From assembly GCA_013112715.1 (NCBI GenBank), contig JABFGB010000001.1, forward strand, positions 1 through 64,000: a stretch of 64,000 bases of DNA, in the 5' to 3' direction. Under the pieces are notes generated by a model. That model ran no database searches. It had not been told where the DNA came from and saw only the letters and a program-made list of their open reading frames with translations. The position numbers and the translations under genes were made by a program. This document shows positions 48,613 to 56,757 of the stretch, in pieces. Every line of letters begins with the position of its first letter. Within the stretch, counting starts at the first letter, position 1. Origin of the DNA: Chloroflexota bacterium. GTDB taxonomy: Bacteria; Chloroflexota; Anaerolineae; Aggregatilineales; J027.

Positions 48613-50034
48613 ATGACTACACAAGTAGGTACTCCGACTCACCCCCTGCGTGTGGCGATTATTGGCTCTGGCCCTTCCGGTTTTTATGCCGCTGAACATT
48701 TGCAAAAACAGCAAGCCCTGACTGTCGAAATTGATATGTTTGACCGACTGCCCACTCCCTATGGTTTGGTGCGCGGTGGGGTCGCCCCCGACCATGCCAA
48801 AATAAAGTCGGTCACCAAGGTCTATGACAAAATCGCTGCCCACCCCAATTTCCGGTTCTATGGCAATGTGGAAATCGGCAAGGATATTGCGCACGCCGAA
48901 CTGGTTGACCATTATCACATGATTATTTATGCAGTCGGGGCACAAACCGATAAACGCTTGGACATACCCGGCGAAGATTTGGCAGGCAGCCACGCCGCTA
49001 CCGAATTTGTGGCATGGTACAACGGGCACCCGGATTACCGCGATTTTCAATTTGACCTGACCCAAGAAGCCGCTGCTGTCGTTGGGGTAGGAAATGTGGC
49101 AATGGACGTTTGCCGTATCTTGGCCCGTTCGTACAACGAGCTTTATCAGACCGACATCGCCGATTATGCGTTGGAAGCACTCAAGAACAGCAATATCAAG
49201 ACGATTTATGTTTTGGGGCGACGTGGGCCAGCGCAGGCCGCCTATACCAACACCGAAATTAAAGAACTTGGCGAAATGGAAGAGGCTACCATAGTCGTAT
49301 CCTCTGCCGAAGCCGAACTTGATCCCCTTAGCCAACAGGCCCTCGATGCGTCGAATGATCGGGCCATGCAGCGCAATGTCGAAATCGTCAAAGGATACAC
49401 GCAGCATCAGGCGGGCACGAAAAAACGCACGATTGTGATGCGCTTCTTGGTATCGCCAGTTGAAATTATCGGCACAGATAAGGTCGAGGCCATCAAAATC
49501 GTCAAAAACAAACTAGTGCAAAAAGGCGATGGTTCGCTGCGCCCCGTCGCCACTGAAGAAACCGAGATTTTGCCTGTCGGTCTGGTATTCCGCTCGGTTG
49601 GTTATCGCGGTGTTCCGGTTGAGGGTGTACCCTTCCGCGACGACTGGGGGACAATCCCCAACGAGGAAGGCCGGATTATCCACCTCGATACCCAAGAGCA
49701 GGTGGTTGGCGAATATGTGGTTGGCTGGATTAAGCGTGGGCCAAGCGGCATTATTGGCACAAATAAACCCGATTCGCAGGCCACTGTTAATGAACTTTTG
49801 GAAGATTTGGCGGTGGGCAAGACGCTGAATCCGAACCACCCAACTCGAACTGAATTGGAAAGTCTGCTGGAAACACGCCAAATCCCGTATGTCACCTACG
49901 CCGATTGGCAGTTGCTGGATCAGTTGGAACAAGAACGTGGCGCGGCGATTGGACGGCCCCGTTTGAAATTCACCAGTATTCCGGCTATGCTTGAGGCCCT
50001 TGCCGAACACAAAAAATCGGCAGAACCACAGTAG
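48613..50034 (+). CDS. Ferredoxin-NADP+ reductase, FprA/adrenodoxin reductase type
   Basis: The ATG at 48613 gives 473 residues. The FAD-binding loop is AIIGSGPSGFYAAEHL; then come PTPYGLVRGGVAPDHAKIKSV, the NADP-site VVGVGNVAMDVCRIL and the late FAD motif VVGWIKRGPSGIIGTNKPDS. This family moves electrons between NADPH and ferredoxin in the cytosol. The start has GGAGAAAG rather far upstream (about 15 bases). It is divergent from the shell vertex gene; a redox link to the compartment is conceivable but not shown. A DinB-fold gene follows 27 bp on. Confidence 0.93.
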   Translation: MTTQVGTPTHPLRVAIIGSGPSGFYAAEHLQKQQALTVEIDMFDRLPTPYGLVRGGVAPDHAKIKSVTKVYDKIAAHPNFRFYGNVEIGKDIAHAELVDHYHMIIYAVGAQTDKRLDIPGEDLAGSHAATEFVAWYNGHPDYRDFQFDLTQEAAAVVGVGNVAMDVCRILARSYNELYQTDIADYALEALKNSNIKTIYVLGRRGPAQAAYTNTEIKELGEMEEATIVVSSAEAELDPLSQQALDASNDRAMQRNVEIVKGYTQHQAGTKKRTIVMRFLVSPVEIIGTDKVEAIKIVKNKLVQKGDGSLRPVATEETEILPVGLVFRSVGYRGVPVEGVPFRDDWGTIPNEEGRIIHLDTQEQVVGEYVVGWIKRGPSGIIGTNKPDSQATVNELLEDLAVGKTLNPNHPTRTELESLLETRQIPYVTYADWQLLDQLEQERGAAIGRPRLKFTSIPAMLEALAEHKKSAEPQ

Positions 50035-50061
50035 CCATCGGCTCAGAGATTAGGAGGCATG

Positions 50062-50541
50062 ATGTCTGAGCGCATTGAAAATATCAAAAAAGCATTGGCA
50101 GAATCGCGTGAACGAGTCAATTATGTATTTGACCGCATGGGCGACGGATGGGATACCCCGATTTATTCGGATGGAGCAGCATGGAATGCGCATCAATTGG
50201 CGATCCACATGGCGATTTCGGATCGCGGTCTGAGTAATCAGGCTATTGGGATTGCCGCCGACAAAGAGATCATCCCTGCCGACTTTGACCTAGAACGGTT
50301 TAATCGGCGCTCGGTAGAGAAATCCGCCGAACGCACCATCGAGCAAGTCCGTGAGGATATGGCAACCTCGCGGGCCGAACTCCTGCAATGGTTGGATAAC
50401 CTGACGGATGAATCAGTGCTCGATAAAGAGGGCCGAATGGCAGCATTGCATATTTGGTCGGTGGAGCGCATCCTGTATTGGGTTGCCAACCATGAAAAAA
50501 CCCATGCGGATGACATGGCACGGGTTGTTGGAATTCAATAA
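50062..50541 (+). CDS. DinB-superfamily protein
   Basis: Start at the second of two ATGs, because GGAGG is too close to the first. The 159-residue four-helix protein has SRERVNYVFDRM, WNAHQLAIHMAISDRGL and a C-terminal WVANHEKTHADDMARV. The His residues in AIHMA and NHEKTHADD fit the metal-binding triad of DinB/YfiT proteins, which include thiol-dependent S-transferases and stress-induced enzymes. The substrate thiol is unknown. It is probably cotranscribed with the ferredoxin reductase; a terminator follows at 50567-50619. Confidence 0.85.
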   Translation: MSERIENIKKALAESRERVNYVFDRMGDGWDTPIYSDGAAWNAHQLAIHMAISDRGLSNQAIGIAADKEIIPADFDLERFNRRSVEKSAERTIEQVREDMATSRAELLQWLDNLTDESVLDKEGRMAALHIWSVERILYWVANHEKTHADDMARVVGIQ

Positions 50542-50566
50542 ATCTATAAAAATGTTCTTTTGGGAA

Positions 50567-50619
50567 CATCAGTTTATTATTCTGTTATTGCCATCAGAAT
50601 AACAGACTGATGCTTTTTT
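50567..50619 (+). terminator. Rho-independent terminator after the DinB gene
   Basis: CATCAG/CTGATG outer arms and TCTGTTATT/AATAACAGA inner arms form a bulged stem followed directly by CTTTTTT. A smaller hairpin (ATGTTC/GAACAT) overlaps its 5' end. Confidence 0.8.
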
Positions 50620-50712
50620 GCACCAGAAACGATGTTTTTCGTACATATTTCTGGTAGAGCTATCGCTTATCATAAATATACTTAGATTGGACTATGCCTT
50701 TGGAGTATCACA

Positions 50713-51144
50713 ATGCCCTTGCAAGATACTGAATTACTACAACAAGCCTCCCAATTCATCAAAGAAAAACGGTATGAAGAGGCAGCATCTATTCTGGAAC
50801 GAATACCCGAAAATCCGACGGCGCAAACTTGGCTTAAGAAAATCTATGCAAGCTTGGAGTCTCACTATAACAGGGAGTTAGAGATTCAAACTCCAGTTTA
50901 TTCAAACAGTGGTGATGATAGATTTCTTCATCAGAAGATAGAGCAACAAACGCAAGTGCTCTATATGCAAATGGAGTATTTTAAGGCAATAAACGATAAA
51001 TTTGAGGATACTAGAATCCAAATTCGTAGAATTCGATTCGTCACGGACATGATTGGTTGCCTAATCATTTTGAGCCTTCTTCCCGTAATTCTGTATTTTG
51101 CAATCGCCTTTTTAGTGGGAGTTCTGCTCGTAGGTTCTCAGTAG
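50713..51144 (+). CDS. Tail-anchored small protein with helical N-terminus
   Basis: The 143-residue protein begins after GGAG. Residues 5-45 form a TPR-like helix pair (LLQQASQFIKEKRYEEAASI) and 70-105 a coiled segment. A C-terminal membrane helix lies at about 110-140 (MIGCLIILSLLPVILYFAIA). The TPR-like part would be cytoplasmic. It is AT-richer than its neighbours and stands alone between two terminator or promoter regions. The function is unknown. Confidence 0.65.
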   Translation: MPLQDTELLQQASQFIKEKRYEEAASILERIPENPTAQTWLKKIYASLESHYNRELEIQTPVYSNSGDDRFLHQKIEQQTQVLYMQMEYFKAINDKFEDTRIQIRRIRFVTDMIGCLIILSLLPVILYFAIAFLVGVLLVGSQ

Positions 51145-51367
51145 GGAATATCGGTTGATTTACGGAATCTACGCAACTTTGCTGACGGTTGTTTTTGGGT
51201 AATCATATAGCTTGGCAAAAAAGCAATTTGACAAAAATAAAAATAAACGGGTCAGACTGCTTGCGCGTTTGCCTATATAAATGCTAAACTCATCATATCG
51301 CAATCATTAGACATGCAGTTGGGTTACACCGGCTAGAAACCTGCCCAAAAAAGGGAGCTTGTATCCG

Positions 51368-51748
51368 ATGAAGCGGATTTTAGTTGTGGATGACGAAATC
51401 GGCGCCCTGACGTTGATCGGCATCATGCTGGAACGTGGTGGCTTTGAAGTGCTCAAGGCGCAAAATGCTGATGAAGCGCTGACGATGCTTGAAAGTGATG
51501 TTCCAGATTTATTCATTCTGGACGTGATGATGCCGCGCATTGATGGCATCGAACTCTGCCGGATGCTGCGTGAACGGGACGACACCAAAGATCGTCCAGT
51601 GCTCATCCTTTCGGCACGCGGCGATGCAAAAAGCGTCATTCAAGGGATGGAAGCAGGCGCAACCGACTATATTTTGAAGCCGATTTTTCATCATAATCTG
51701 GTGGCAAAAGTACGTAGCTTGCTCAATATGGATGCGGCAACAGAATAG
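51368..51748 (+). CDS. Response regulator, single receiver domain
   Basis: The ATG at 51368 follows GGGAG at 10-base spacing. The 126-residue protein is one CheY-like receiver: acidic pocket VVDDE, phospho-acceptor Asp in LFILDVMMPRIDG, Ser/Thr in LILSARGD and Lys in YILKPI. It has no output domain, so it acts by protein contact. The gene downstream (ubiquitin-like/FHA/TIR) is on the same strand 103 bp away, with a hairpin between. A cognate kinase is not adjacent. The 223-bp upstream gap is AT-rich and probably holds its promoter. Confidence 0.93.
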   Translation: MKRILVVDDEIGALTLIGIMLERGGFEVLKAQNADEALTMLESDVPDLFILDVMMPRIDGIELCRMLRERDDTKDRPVLILSARGDAKSVIQGMEAGATDYILKPIFHHNLVAKVRSLLNMDAATE

Positions 51749-51780
51749 CCACCCGCTCCAACTCATTTCGTTTGGAAGAA

Positions 51781-51813
51781 AACCCATGAGGCCTTCAAGT
51801 GGAATCATGGGTT
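51781..51813 (+). terminator. Hairpin between response regulator and FHA-TIR gene
   Basis: A perfect 9-bp inverted repeat (AACCCATGA and TCATGGGTT) with a 15-base loop. No T-run follows, so it may be an attenuator or mRNA-processing structure rather than a full terminator. Confidence 0.5.
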
Positions 51814-51851
51814 AACTGCTGAATAGTGCCACCCCAACGCTGAAGAAAATC

Positions 51852-52913
51852 ATGACCAAGATACAAATTAGCTTGATTGACATGGCGGGCAATATCAGCC
51901 TGCTGCCGCTGCCAGACGATAAGCCATTACAGCAGCTTGTTCCGTCCATTGTCACGCTGCTTGATCTCACCGAGACCGATATAGGCGGACGGTTGCTAGA
52001 TTACCGCTTGTTTTCTCGACGACTTCAGCGCGTACTCTCCTATGAAGGCACCCTTTTTTCCAATGGGGTCTTGGAAGACGACCAATTACGCATTGTGCCC
52101 GCCCCATTTACCGACAAACTAGAACTGGTCATGATGAGTGAGCCTGAACCAGATACTCGTTTGATCTTGGAGCCGCGTGTGCGCATCACGATTGGGCGCG
52201 GGTCGGATAATGATATTTTGATCCGGCATGTGGCGGTCAGCCGGAATCACGGCGAATTTACATGGCAAGATGGCCTGCATATTTATCGTGATTTGGGGTC
52301 GGCCAATGGCAGCACCATCAACAATCAAATTGTCTCTGAACCCATGCCGATTTCAGTAGGGTCCATCCTGACGCTCTCCGATACGGTGCGAATGCGGTAT
52401 CAAGAAAGCAAATCCGATATTTTGGAGTGGCTCGCTGCACCCCGCCCACAGGTCGCAATGGATGAAAATGAGGTCACGGCCAGCAGTCTAAATACTGACC
52501 GTCTGCGAACGACCCTCTCCCCATTACCACGTGGCAGTGTGTTTGTGAGTTATGCTCCTGAACAGGGCAGCATCGCCGAGCAGCTTGCCAATCAACTGCG
52601 CCGCTCCAATTTCCAAATTTTTTGGGATCGAGAAATCCCTCCCGGCAGCAACGCCGATGAAGCGATTTCCAGCGGGTTGCGTTTGGCCGACGCGATGGTG
52701 GTGGTGCTTTCACCAGAAGCCATTTTGTCTACGACGATGGCGCAGCAGTGGAATCAGTTTATGCTCAATCGCAAGCCGATTGTGCCGGTGGTTTATGAAG
52801 AGTGCGTGCTGCCACGCACCCTCCAAGAATTCACCCCGATTAAATATGTCGGCAGCTTTAATCGCATGGTCAACGATATTGTGGTGGCCTTGTTTCGGGC
52901 CATGCGTGCCTAG
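51852..52913 (+). CDS. Ubiquitin-like/FHA/TIR domain protein
   Basis: The 353-residue protein seems to join three domains. Residues 1-84 look like a ubiquitin-like (YukD/EsaB-type) fold: KIQISLIDMAGNISLLPLP, LDYRLFSRRLQRVLSYEGTL, NGVLEDDQLRIVP. Residues 90-185 are FHA, with GR at 115-116, VSRNHGEF at 129-136 and SANG at 150-153. Residues 229-350 are TIR: VFVSYAPEQGSIAEQLANQL, FQIFWDREIPPG and AMVVVLSPEAIL. The expected NADase Glu was not found in the helix after the SPEAIL strand, so the TIR may serve as an adaptor. The response regulator is 103 bp upstream. Confidence 0.8.
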   Translation: MTKIQISLIDMAGNISLLPLPDDKPLQQLVPSIVTLLDLTETDIGGRLLDYRLFSRRLQRVLSYEGTLFSNGVLEDDQLRIVPAPFTDKLELVMMSEPEPDTRLILEPRVRITIGRGSDNDILIRHVAVSRNHGEFTWQDGLHIYRDLGSANGSTINNQIVSEPMPISVGSILTLSDTVRMRYQESKSDILEWLAAPRPQVAMDENEVTASSLNTDRLRTTLSPLPRGSVFVSYAPEQGSIAEQLANQLRRSNFQIFWDREIPPGSNADEAISSGLRLADAMVVVLSPEAILSTTMAQQWNQFMLNRKPIVPVVYEECVLPRTLQEFTPIKYVGSFNRMVNDIVVALFRAMRA

Positions 52914-52917
52914 AAAT

Positions 52918-54360
52918 TTACGATACCCCCGCAAATTCGCGGGCTTTGTTCAATAACTCCCCGACAGTTTCCTCGGAGGTCGCTTCGGCATAGAGGCGCA
53001 GGACGGGTTCTGTACCGCTGGGTCGAATCAACAGCCAGCTTTCATCCGCCAAAACATATTTCACCCCGTCGCGGGTTTGCACATCCTTGACCGTTTGGCC
53101 TGCCATGTTCGCGGGGGCATTGTCACTCAGACGTTTGGTCATTTCTTTCTTGGGAACAGGATTATTCAGGTGCAGATCAATGCGCTTGTAATGGGTCGGG
53201 CCAAATTCCTTTTGGACTTCGGTGACGATTTCGTGCAGCGGGGTCGAGCGTCCGGCGTCCCCCATGATTTCCAATAGCAGCAGGCCCATCAAAATACCAT
53301 CGCCTTCCGGAATATGGCCCTTGATGCTCATGCCGCCGGATTCCTCACCGCCAATCAATACATCCCCGGTGAGCATCAGGTCGGCGATGTGATTAAATCC
53401 TACCGGTGTCTCATGCACCTTGAGGCCGTGTTTGGCCGTGATACGGTTAATCATGGCGGTGGTACTGACGGTCTTGACTACATCCCCACGCAACCCACGC
53501 TTTTCAACCAGATAACGTAGGGCCAGCGCCATAATTTGATGGGGATCCACAAAATTGCCTCGGCTGTCCATCGCACCAATGCGATCCGCATCGCCATCGG
53601 TCACAATGCCCACGTCGGCATGGTCTTGTTGTATCGCCGCTGCCAGCACGCCCAAATGTTTGAGAATGGGTTCGGGATGGATGCCCTCAAAACCGGGGTT
53701 CATATAGCCGCGAATTTCACGCACACTACACCGTGTCCGGCCTAGAAAATCCCGAAGCACGCCGCGCCCTGCACCAAACATCGGGTCGGCAATAATGCGG
53801 AGTTCGCCGTTGGAGACGACATTTAAATCTACCAATGTGCCGAGATGTTCATAATATGTCCACGAGGGGTCAAAGCGCCGAATGACCTCCATTTTATAGC
53901 CCTCCTCCAAATCCATCATCTGGGGTTCTCGTCCATCGGCGATGATTTTTTCGAGATAGGCTTCGACCTTGAGGCAGTCATCCGGGGAGGCCGACCCACC
54001 ATAGGCCGCCTTTAATTTGAAGCCATTGTATCGAGGGGGGTTGTGGCTGGCGGTAATCATGACCCCGGCAATCGCGCCTTTGGCTTTGACGTTATACGAG
54101 ACAGCAGGCGTGGGGGCATCGGTGCGCGTCAGCCATGCGATGATGCCATTGCCTGCCATGACACGGGCCACATCCCACGCAAAACGATCTGAGAGGAAAC
54201 GGGTGTCATAGCCAATCACGACTTCCGGCGTACCGTTCCCGTGATAAAGTTCGTTTTTGATAAAATCGGAGACGGCCTGCGCCACCAAGCGCACATTGGC
54301 GAAGGTGAAATCCTCGGCGATAATCGCCCGCCAGCCGTCGGTTCCAAATCGTACTGCCAT
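52918..54360 (-). CDS. Phosphoglucomutase/phosphomannomutase family protein
   Basis: The 480-residue cytosolic enzyme interconverts hexose 1- and 6-phosphates. The catalytic phosphoserine is Ser105 in TASHNPP. The metal loop is DGDADRIG, the sugar loop GGEESGG and the phosphate-binding loop RPSGTEP. The opening VRFGTDGWRAI is typical of bacterial phosphoglucomutases of the ManB/GlmM-like group. It is the last gene of the four-gene unit 58070-52918, following a PP2C gene by 21 bp. Its stop is 4 bp from the convergent FHA-TIR stop. Confidence 0.93.
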   Translation of the reverse strand: MAVRFGTDGWRAIIAEDFTFANVRLVAQAVSDFIKNELYHGNGTPEVVIGYDTRFLSDRFAWDVARVMAGNGIIAWLTRTDAPTPAVSYNVKAKGAIAGVMITASHNPPRYNGFKLKAAYGGSASPDDCLKVEAYLEKIIADGREPQMMDLEEGYKMEVIRRFDPSWTYYEHLGTLVDLNVVSNGELRIIADPMFGAGRGVLRDFLGRTRCSVREIRGYMNPGFEGIHPEPILKHLGVLAAAIQQDHADVGIVTDGDADRIGAMDSRGNFVDPHQIMALALRYLVEKRGLRGDVVKTVSTTAMINRITAKHGLKVHETPVGFNHIADLMLTGDVLIGGEESGGMSIKGHIPEGDGILMGLLLLEIMGDAGRSTPLHEIVTEVQKEFGPTHYKRIDLHLNNPVPKKEMTKRLSDNAPANMAGQTVKDVQTRDGVKYVLADESWLLIRPSGTEPVLRLYAEATSEETVGELLNKAREFAGVS

Positions 54361-54381
54361 AAAAATTTCCTGCCTATCTTG

Positions 54382-55395
54382 TTATTTCAAGGTTAAAACG
54401 ACTGCTGTAGCATCATCATGCAGTTTAAAACGGGGATATTTTTCACGCCCCGCGTCGGCCCGTTCTTCGGCCCGTAATGCTGCCAAATAGCGGGCCGCTC
54501 CTTCACGCCGAATCCGCTGCCCCATTGTTTCCAAACGGGCTTTGCGTTCGGGAGGGGATTCATGCAGCGCGGCGGGCCAGCTAAAGCCATCCGAGGCGAC
54601 CACCACCACCGCCACACCATCCAACGGAAGCGTCCCGGTTGTGATGTAATCGGCCAATTCGGGCAGACCATCAATCACCCCTACCCCGCTGCTGGGCATG
54701 GTCTGACCATTTTCATCCACATAATTGTGATAAACACGATGGTCGCGGTCTAGGGAACGCACTACCGGATCATTAACCGCCTCTAACATCGAGCGTTTTT
54801 GGCTAGACATACTGCGTGACGCCATAAACAAGGCTGATTCGTAGTTCATACGGGCTTCACGTTCGGTGGGGACTTCGACCCGCCCATCCTCATAAATCAA
54901 CATTAACGAGGTATCCCCGGCATGGGCAAATTGCAGCACATGATGTTGGGTATCAATCGTCGCCAGTGTGATGACGGCAGCGGGTAAAAACAGGCGGATT
55001 TTGCGCGGGTCGTTCAACAAAGCAGCATGTTGGGGTTCACGAGCCAAAATTTTCTCGGCAGAAAAAATATCGGGAGTGACGTGTTCCAATAATTCGCGGA
55101 GGACATCATTGGCATCCAAAATCAGATCACGTGGGCTGATTTCCCCCTGCGAAATGGCAAGGCGGGTCAGGATGGCATCTCGCGCCACATTCGCCGCCAA
55201 ACCTGCCGGGGTGATGCTGCTGCGTTCGCGCCGCAGATATTCATCCAATGGGCCAAAATGCGCTACCGAGGTCGCCCCGTCAATTGCGGCAATGGTAAAA
55301 CGCGGTTGACCGTCATCCCGTTGATAGAGCACAAACGCATCTTCATTAGCCCGTTCGGGTTGATCGGGAGCAGGCTGGCAAATCACCTCAAACAT
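54382..55395 (-). CDS. PP2C-family protein phosphatase
   Basis: The 337-residue protein carries the PP2C metal-binding motifs: NEDAFV (Asp19), AAIDGATS (Asp39), FAHAGDTSL, VVASDGF and KLHDDATAVVL. These hold two Mn or Mg ions and remove phosphate from Ser/Thr. An insertion of about 60 residues lies between the second and third motifs. Its ATG abuts the stop of the upstream phosphomannomutase (55395/55396). The position inside a sugar-nucleotide operon suggests it may control these enzymes or another Ser/Thr-phosphorylated target. FHA proteins in the window are possible readers. Confidence 0.9.
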   Translation of the reverse strand: MFEVICQPAPDQPERANEDAFVLYQRDDGQPRFTIAAIDGATSVAHFGPLDEYLRRERSSITPAGLAANVARDAILTRLAISQGEISPRDLILDANDVLRELLEHVTPDIFSAEKILAREPQHAALLNDPRKIRLFLPAAVITLATIDTQHHVLQFAHAGDTSLMLIYEDGRVEVPTEREARMNYESALFMASRSMSSQKRSMLEAVNDPVVRSLDRDHRVYHNYVDENGQTMPSSGVGVIDGLPELADYITTGTLPLDGVAVVVVASDGFSWPAALHESPPERKARLETMGQRIRREGAARYLAALRAEERADAGREKYPRFKLHDDATAVVLTLK

Positions 55396-56757
55396 CTAGA
55401 ATTCCTCAACCTGTGGATAAACCTCTTTTAATAACCCCACCAGATGATTTTTATAGGCCCATGCGTCGGCTTCGGTGCGGGCTTCAAAACGCAGGCTCAA
55501 AACGGGTTCTGTCCCCGATGCCCGCAGCAAGCTCCAGCCGTTGGGATACAAAACACGGATGCCATCCACATCCACGCAGGGCAACTTGCCAAGCCGGGCC
55601 TTTACGCCGTCAATCACACTGGATTTTTGTTCATCAGGGCAGTGGGGGCGATATTCAGGGGTGGTGAAATAATCAGGCAGGGCGGCGATAATTGCGGACA
55701 AGGGGCGGGAGTCCTCCGCTAGCAGTTCCACAATCCGGCCTGCTGCATAAATGCCATCATCGAAGCCGTAATAGCGATCCGCGAAGAACATGTGGCCGCT
55801 GCTTTCCCCGCCCAAAATTGCGCCCTCCGCCTGCATCTTGGCTTTGACCCTCGCATGTCCCGACTGCCATAAAATCGGCTGACCGCCCGCATTTTGTACG
55901 GCATCAAACACCACTTGACTGCTCAGGACATCCCCGACAAATTTGCCGCCGGGGTTGCGTGTGATGACATCGGTTGCCAACCACGCCATGATCTTATCAG
56001 CACTGATAAACTGCCCTTTTTCATCCACGACGCCCACGCGATCCGCGTCTCCATCAAAAGCGAGGCCAATATCCGCGCCGACCTCCACTACTTTCGCCGC
56101 AAGGTCGCGCATATTTTCGGCTTTTTCGGGGTTGGGGTGATGATTGGGGAAATCACCATCGGGGTCACAAAAAAGCGCGGTGACGCTATGGCCTAGTTCG
56201 TCCAAGAGGCGGGGGGCATAGGGGCCACCCATGCCATTGCCAGCGTCTACCACAATTTTAAGGGAGCGGGTTGGGCGAAACGAAGTAGCAAGATATTGGA
56301 TATAGGCATCGTTGACGCCCGAACTGGCCGTGTAACCACCACCGGGGGTTAGCTCAGATTCGGCATAGGTCAAATCACGTAAGACACGGAGATCATCGCC
56401 CCAGATGGGACGGCTGCCGACCAATATCTTGAAGCCGTTGTATTCCTTACCCAGATGGCTGGCGGTAATCATCACCCCCGCCACCCCCAAACGATAGGCC
56501 ACCCAATACAACACCGGGGTAGCCACTAGGCCAATATCCAGCACATCCATGCCATTTTGTTTGAGGCCGTCCGCCAATCCATTGCGGAGGTCATGTGAAC
56601 TGTGGCGGATGTCATAGCCAACGACCATTTGGCCCATCTGATAATTTCGGCGCAAAAACAACCCCAAGCGTGTGCCAATTTCTTGAGCCGTCTCACGGGT
56701 GATGTCTATCGCAGTTTTGCCCCGAATATCATAGGTCTTGAAGATGCTCGGATTCAT
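55396..56757 (-). CDS. Phosphomannomutase/phosphoglucomutase
   Basis: The 453-residue enzyme belongs to the ManB/CpsG branch: IFKTYDIRG opening, catalytic Ser in MITASHLGKEYNGFK (HLG replaces the usual HNP), metal loop DGDADRVG, GGESSGHM and RASGTEP. It should interconvert mannose or glucose 1- and 6-phosphates to feed NDP-sugar synthesis. Its ATG overlaps the stop of the NDP-sugar synthase (TGATG), so the two are translationally coupled. The HLG replacement is conservative in position, and the catalytic Ser is intact. Confidence 0.92.
   Translation of the reverse strand: MNPSIFKTYDIRGKTAIDITRETAQEIGTRLGLFLRRNYQMGQMVVGYDIRHSSHDLRNGLADGLKQNGMDVLDIGLVATPVLYWVAYRLGVAGVMITASHLGKEYNGFKILVGSRPIWGDDLRVLRDLTYAESELTPGGGYTASSGVNDAYIQYLATSFRPTRSLKIVVDAGNGMGGPYAPRLLDELGHSVTALFCDPDGDFPNHHPNPEKAENMRDLAAKVVEVGADIGLAFDGDADRVGVVDEKGQFISADKIMAWLATDVITRNPGGKFVGDVLSSQVVFDAVQNAGGQPILWQSGHARVKAKMQAEGAILGGESSGHMFFADRYYGFDDGIYAAGRIVELLAEDSRPLSAIIAALPDYFTTPEYRPHCPDEQKSSVIDGVKARLGKLPCVDVDGIRVLYPNGWSLLRASGTEPVLSLRFEARTEADAWAYKNHLVGLLKEVYPQVEEF

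Noticed and set aside
48577-49407. Long open frame antisense to the ferredoxin reductase
   Set aside because: It is opposite a gene with complete FAD and NADP motifs, has no recognisable domain or ribosome binding site, and is explained by codon bias.
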